The translations under genes and the position numbers were made by a program. This document shows, one piece after another, positions 60,522 to 64,000 of a stretch of DNA of 64,000 nt (the first letter of the stretch is position 1; the number at the start of each line of letters is the position of its first letter). The notes under the pieces were generated by a model. That model was not told the DNA's origin and searched no databases. It was given only the letters and a program-made list of their open reading frames with translations. The DNA comes from Nemorincola caseinilytica (GTDB lineage: Bacteria; Bacteroidota; Bacteroidia; Chitinophagales; Chitinophagaceae): the NCBI RefSeq assembly GCF_039540515.1, contig NZ_BAABFA010000005.1, positions 124,001 to 188,000 of the forward strand, written 5' to 3'.

Positions 60522-61478
60522 ATGACCATAACGCAATTAGAGTATGTAGTAGCAGTGGCCACCTATAAGAGTTTTGTTGCCGCCGCCGAGAAATGTTTCG
60601 TTACGCAGCCCACCCTTAGCATGCAGATCCAGAAGCTGGAAGATGAGCTGGGCATAAAGATATTCGACCGAAATAAACACCCCATAGCCGTTACCGATAT
60701 GGGGGCCATCATAGTAGAGCAGGCGCAGACCATACTGGCCGAATGTGAGCGTGTACAGGAACTCATAAATGTGCAGCAGAAGACCCTTACGGGTGTGTTC
60801 AGGTTCGCGGCCATACCCACTGTGGCGCCTAATATACTGCCCTCGCTGCTGGAAAATTATCCCAGCGCCTATCCCGGGGTAAAGCTGCAGGTGAAAGAGC
60901 TGGAGACCCACCAGGTGATAGCTGCCCTGCGCAATAACGAGATAGATGCCGCCCTTGTAAGCACCCCGCTGGAAGAGAACGGTATAAAGGAATATCCGCT
61001 GTTCTACGAGCCGTTCGTGGCCTATTTCAAACAGGGAGAACCCGCGCTGAAAAAGAGGCTTATAACCCCCGACGACATAGAGCTGGACCGTATATGGCTG
61101 CTGAACGAGGGCCACTGCATGCGCAACCAGATAATAAACCTGTGCAGCGACCAGATACAGCGCCTGCAGGCCGAACGGCCCTACAGGTACGAGTCGAGCA
61201 ATATAGAGACACTGCGCAAGATGGTAGAGAAGAACGGTGGTATGGCCGTACTGCCGGAGCTGGCCACGCTAGAGTTCAATGAGGACCAGGTGGAGAACAT
61301 CCGTTACTTCGAGGCGCCCGAGCCGGTGAGGGAGATAAGCCTGGTCACCAGCAGCCATTTTGTGAAGGACAGCGTACTGCAGAGCCTCACCGACGAGATA
61401 CTGAAACTGGTACCCGAAAAAATGCGTGTGCAGAAGAAGAACCGCAAGGTACTGCGCATACAGAGTGCCAAACTATAA
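60522..61478 (+). CDS. oxyR: LysR-family hydrogen-peroxide regulator (OxyR)
   Basis: This 318-residue regulator has a winged helix-turn-helix at 1-60 (QLEYVVAVATYKSFVAAAEK, VTQPTLSMQIQKLEDELG) and a LysR substrate-like domain. In it, LLNEGHCMRNQIINLCSDQ holds Cys199 and Cys208, exactly the positions of the peroxide-sensing pair of E. coli OxyR (numbering counted from the chosen ATG). The regulator would form a disulfide with peroxide and activate defence genes. sodA lies 3 kb away on the minus strand. The start at 60522 is chosen because MTITQLEYVV matches OxyR starts; the frame upstream to 60501 overlaps the -7 box. A strong terminator follows. Confidence 0.93.
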   Translation: MTITQLEYVVAVATYKSFVAAAEKCFVTQPTLSMQIQKLEDELGIKIFDRNKHPIAVTDMGAIIVEQAQTILAECERVQELINVQQKTLTGVFRFAAIPTVAPNILPSLLENYPSAYPGVKLQVKELETHQVIAALRNNEIDAALVSTPLEENGIKEYPLFYEPFVAYFKQGEPALKKRLITPDDIELDRIWLLNEGHCMRNQIINLCSDQIQRLQAERPYRYESSNIETLRKMVEKNGGMAVLPELATLEFNEDQVENIRYFEAPEPVREISLVTSSHFVKDSVLQSLTDEILKLVPEKMRVQKKNRKVLRIQSAKL

Positions 61479-61501
61479 CTAAGACAGAGATAAAGAATAG
61501 G

Positions 61502-61540
61502 GCAGGGCATACCGTAGGTATGCCCTGCGTGTTTCTTGTT
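61502..61540 (+). terminator. Rho-independent terminator of the oxyR gene
   Basis: A 12-bp perfect stem (61502-61513 with 61517-61528), 3-nt loop, then GTGTTTCTTGTTTTG. Confidence 0.88.
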
Positions 61541-61638
61541 TTGTCGTGCTTGTGTAAAATATTGTGTATCTGCGATATGAACGTATGAGATCTAACTAAA
61601 ATTTAGCTTTGCCGGTAACGGTCGTTTAAGTAAAAGTG

Positions 61639-61646
61639 TATCTTTG
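61639..61646 (+). promoter_or_regulatory. Predicted -7 box for the L,D-transpeptidase-like gene
   Basis: TATCTTTG, 33 bp ahead of the chosen ATG. A second perfect match, TAGCTTTG, lies at 61604-61611. No clear -33 TTG. Confidence 0.4.
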
Positions 61647-61679
61647 TCACTGTTCAAAAATTCAAGTCAGCAAAAAGAA

Positions 61680-62528
61680 ATGAAGCAAGTGACGAAGCTA
61701 TTGGTTTGTGTGTGTGGGTATTTCATTCTTGCCCTTTCTTTCAATATAGTTATTGCCAACGAGGCGAATGCAGTAAGTGAATCTGCGAAAATGGAGAGCT
61801 ATATCGCATCGCTCTACCGCCGCATCGATTTCAGCAACAGCGAGCGTATATCGTATACCGTCTTCAACAATGCCATGCGCGGCTACCTGAACCTGAGGAA
61901 TGCAGGCAAGCTGACAGGTGAGAAAGAGATCATCACCATCTGCGACCTCAATCAGCCCTCTACCTTCAACCGCCTTTGGGTCATAGACCTGGCGACAAAG
62001 AAGGTCCTGTTCAACTCGTATGTGGCACATGGGCAGAACACCGGCGAGGATTGCGCCATGACCTTCTCTAACAAAATGAACTCGCACCAGAGCAGCCTGG
62101 GCTTTTACATCACTACCGATGTATATAAAGGAGAGCATGGCACATCGCTGCACCTGCAGGGTATGGACCAAGGCTTTAATGATGCTGCCTTTGAGCGCGA
62201 TATAGTGGTACACGGCGCCGAATATGTGAGCGACAAGTACATAAACGATAACCAGCGCCTGGGCCGTAGCTGGGGCTGCCCTGCAGTGCCTGTGAAGCTG
62301 GCAGAGCCCATTATCAATACCATAAAGGACGGTACCTGCCTTTTCATCTATTACCCCGATACCAGGTACCTGGCCAACAGCTACTGGCTGAACAGGAAGA
62401 TGGCGCCATTGCCCGACCAGCAGCTGCACGACGACATGATGCCGCTGGAACTGGAACAACCCCGCATGCGTACCATACAGTACATACACAACGGCAAGAT
62501 AGATAGCGTAAAAAAAATAGCCCGCTAG
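61680..62528 (+). CDS. Murein L,D-transpeptidase catalytic-domain-like protein
   Basis: This 282-residue protein has a signal/anchor segment (about 5-30, LLVCVCGYFILALSFNIVI). A YkuD-like catalytic core follows: NRLWVIDLATKKVLFNSYVAHG (the strand that opens YkuD domains), then DIVVHGAEYVSD and the nucleophile segment RLGRSWGCPAVPV, with His, Gly and Cys in the expected order. Family members (PF13645-like) cross-link or modify peptidoglycan peptides in the periplasm. The start at 61680 (MKQVTKLL) gives the signal at the N terminus; the frame opening at 61644 adds a polar stretch. It is convergent with the small lipoprotein gene. Confidence 0.88.
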   Translation: MKQVTKLLVCVCGYFILALSFNIVIANEANAVSESAKMESYIASLYRRIDFSNSERISYTVFNNAMRGYLNLRNAGKLTGEKEIITICDLNQPSTFNRLWVIDLATKKVLFNSYVAHGQNTGEDCAMTFSNKMNSHQSSLGFYITTDVYKGEHGTSLHLQGMDQGFNDAAFERDIVVHGAEYVSDKYINDNQRLGRSWGCPAVPVKLAEPIINTIKDGTCLFIYYPDTRYLANSYWLNRKMAPLPDQQLHDDMMPLELEQPRMRTIQYIHNGKIDSVKKIAR

Positions 62529-62562
62529 TATAGCAGGCAAAGGAAGAACAGAGTTATCGTCG

Positions 62563-62793
62563 TTACTCTATCAGCTTACATTCGGTATATGCCTTAGCGC
62601 CCTGTGGCTTATAAGTGCGCTCTTTGCACCTGTAATTGGCCGTTTTCCGGTTCATCTCCCACAGGTCGTAGTTGGTGGTGCGACTGTAGTAATTGGTACC
62701 GTAAGAGGTGCATTTGCATACATATGTTTTCTTGCAGGAGAACAGACCAACAGTGAATATAGCGCACAACGCAAGGAATAACATTCTCTTCAT
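62563..62793 (-). CDS. Small cysteine-rich lipoprotein
   Basis: This 76-residue protein has the lipobox LFSC (Cys at about 20), then KKTYVCKCTSYGTNYY, two Cys two residues apart, and two later Cys (YRCKERTY and TECKLIE). It shares the S-C-K-K-x-Y-x-C-x-C motif with the protein encoded at 62910-63134 and resembles the one at 27352-27615. No known domain. The ATG at 62793 gives MKRMLFLALC; the longer frame upstream lacks a signal. The next gene on the strand begins 117 bp upstream. Confidence 0.72.
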   Translation of the reverse strand: MKRMLFLALCAIFTVGLFSCKKTYVCKCTSYGTNYYSRTTNYDLWEMNRKTANYRCKERTYKPQGAKAYTECKLIE

Positions 62794-62909
62794 ACCTACA
62801 TACTTTTCGTTTCGAAACAGGGATATCCGGCTGCAAATATACATACTGAATTTAACAGATGCATTATTGCAACAAAATAATATAGGTATAGTACAGGGAT
62901 AACGAATTA

Positions 62910-63134
62910 TTACCGGCCCAGCGTACATTTCAGGTCTACGGTAGTGGTGCCTTTTACGGTAGGACCACTAAGGGCGCCGCATTCGGCCTCGGCATCCTTC
63001 TTCTTTTGCTTATCCAGCGTACGGGTACTTATTACGGTAGCGCCGTTAGTGCAGGTGCAGGTATACACCTTCTTGCAGGAAAAGAACATCATAGCGAATA
63101 CTGTGATGGATATGGCCGGAATGACTTTTTTCAT
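62910..63134 (-). CDS. Small cysteine-rich lipoprotein
   Basis: This 74-residue protein has the lipobox FFSC (Cys at about 20), then KKVYTCTCTNGATVIS with two Cys two residues apart. Further Cys lie in AECGAL and DLKCTLGR. Its N terminus is closely like that of the next gene downstream (62563-62793), suggesting tandem paralogues. The body is otherwise different (KKKDAEAECGALSG). The ATG at 63134 gives MKKVIPAISI; the frame opening at 63311 overlaps proS and looks spurious. Function unknown. Confidence 0.72.
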   Translation of the reverse strand: MKKVIPAISITVFAMMFFSCKKVYTCTCTNGATVISTRTLDKQKKKDAEAECGALSGPTVKGTTTVDLKCTLGR

Positions 63135-63181
63135 ATCGTGCTTCGATGGTTTTCGTACGGTAAATATACACGTTTTACGGA

Positions 63182-63224
63182 AAAAGAGCCGCTGCCGCGA
63201 GGTCATCGACCCCGGGGCAGCGGC
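63182..63224 (-). terminator. Terminator of proS
   Basis: A 9-bp stem GCCGCTGCC/GGCAGCGGC (63188-63196 with 63216-63224) encloses a small GGTC/GACC stem. On the minus strand it is followed by CTCTTTTTCC. It lies 11 bp past the proS stop. Confidence 0.8.
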
Positions 63225-63234
63225 CCTGTGAGTA

Positions 63235-64000
63235 TCAATATGCCCTTGCGAACAGTACGCGCTGCGCAGAGGGCTTACCGGTAAGTATACAAGCGCCGGC
63301 CTCCTGCTCATTGTTCAGCGGTATGCAGCGTATGGTAGCTTTTGTCAGTTCTTTTATCTTTTCCTCTGTTTCGCCGGTACCGTCCCAGTGGGCCGATACG
63401 AAGCCTGCCTGCTCGTCCAGTATCTTTACGAACTCATCCCAGCTATCGGCCTTCCTGGTATTCTCGGTACGGAAGGTGAGGGCCCTATTGTATAGGTTGT
63501 CCTGTATCTCGCTCAGCAGGCCTATCACATGCTCGCCCAGGCCATCCAGTGATACGCTGGCCTTTTCGCCCGTATCGCGGCGTGCCACTTCGGCCACATT
63601 GTTCTCCAGGTCGCGAGCGCCCAGGGCTATACGCACGGGTACGCCCTTCATTTCGTACTCGGCAAATTTCCAGCCCGGCCTTGTGGTGTCATCGTTATCA
63701 TACTTCACGCTCACGCCATTGGCGCGCAGTGTTTTCATAAGGGCAGCGGCGGTATCGTTTATCTTGGCCTGTGCAGCAGCATCTTTGCTGAAGATAGGCA
63801 CTATCACTACCTGCATGGGAGCCAGCTTAGGAGGCAGCACCAGTCCTTTATCATCGCTATGCGACATGATAAGGGCACCTATCAGGCGGGTAGAAACGCC
63901 CCACGATGTGGCCCATACATGATCGAGGTTGTTCTCCTTGTCGCGGAAGGTAACATCGAACGCCTTGGCGAAGTTCTGCCCCAGGAAGTGCGATGTGCCG
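63235..64000 (-). CDS. proS: Proline--tRNA ligase (3' part; gene continues beyond the window)
   Basis: The frame is open to the last base of the window, so 254 residues of the C-terminal half are visible. It begins within GTSHFLGQNFAKAF, then FRDKENNLDHVWATSWGVSTRLIGALIMSHSDDKGLVLPP (class II motif 3 and surrounding). The anticodon-binding domain follows (about from KLAPMQVVIVPI), with RPGWKFAEYEMKGVPVRIALG. The C-terminal zinc-binding-like domain of the archaeal/eukaryote-type ProS ends with KPSAQRVLFARAY. It charges tRNA-Pro in the cytoplasm. An internal ATG at 63867 is not the start. Confidence 0.95.
   Translation of the reverse strand, partial: GTSHFLGQNFAKAFDVTFRDKENNLDHVWATSWGVSTRLIGALIMSHSDDKGLVLPPKLAPMQVVIVPIFSKDAAAQAKINDTAAALMKTLRANGVSVKYDNDDTTRPGWKFAEYEMKGVPVRIALGARDLENNVAEVARRDTGEKASVSLDGLGEHVIGLLSEIQDNLYNRALTFRTENTRKADSWDEFVKILDEQAGFVSAHWDGTGETEEKIKELTKATIRCIPLNNEQEAGACILTGKPSAQRVLFARAY

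Overview
The window looks like a chromosomal segment of a Bacteroidota bacterium, most likely of the Chitinophagaceae or a close relative. The evidence is: several secreted giants ending in type IX secretion (T9SS) sorting domains; repeated TAnnTTTG boxes, the Bacteroidota -7 promoter element, upstream of housekeeping genes; Bacteroidota-type Mrp, S41 protease and TPR histidine kinase; and small DUF4402, YtxH and lmo0937-type proteins. Base composition looks close to even, and ATA is by eye the main isoleucine codon. I saw no insertion sequence, prophage, CRISPR array, tRNA or rRNA.

Layout. 1-3315 is the 3' end of a giant Ig-repeat T9SS protein, closed by a 54-nt palindromic terminator. 3404-12373 holds a WG-repeat-like protein, a CocE-type hydrolase, an mrp-SUMF1 pair, a regulatory-domain protein, two lipoproteins (one an amidohydrolase) and a DUF4402 protein. 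12510-14979 is a minus-strand envelope or stress cluster: AraC regulator with an HMA-like CXXC, coiled-coil lipoprotein, beta-barrel protein, a 51-residue membrane protein and YtxH. 15488-22523 carries yhhQ, an rluD-like gene, maeB, an ABC exporter pair and an unknown secreted protein. rnpB lies at 22598-22959, followed by hppA.

25563-40174 is mostly minus strand: S41 protease, TPR histidine kinase, pabB, an extremely acidic low-complexity protein, purA, valS, an NHL-repeat T9SS protein and fumC. 40398-56926 holds two divergent giant T9SS proteins, of 2,139 and 3,120 residues, separated by a 746-bp AT-rich region. The first combines TIG, FG-GAP, SprB and Ig-like repeats. The second contains a 12-unit tandem array whose last nine units form an exact three-unit super-repeat.

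57019-64000 returns to housekeeping: Mn/Fe superoxide dismutase, an AIM24-family protein, ilvE, a protein resembling DNA polymerase III psi, OxyR with both redox cysteines at the E. coli positions, an L,D-transpeptidase-like protein, two tiny cysteine-rich lipoproteins and the 3' end of proS.

The genes fall into three themes. The first is a T9SS-exported surface layer or adhesin set (four proteins). The second is envelope and oxidative stress (AraC cluster, OxyR, SOD). The third is scattered core metabolism and translation (maeB, fumC, purA, pabB, ilvE, valS, proS, RNase P, hppA). The most unusual items are the three-unit super-repeat, the mosaic SprB-containing giant, the psi-like protein and the acidic protein beside purA.
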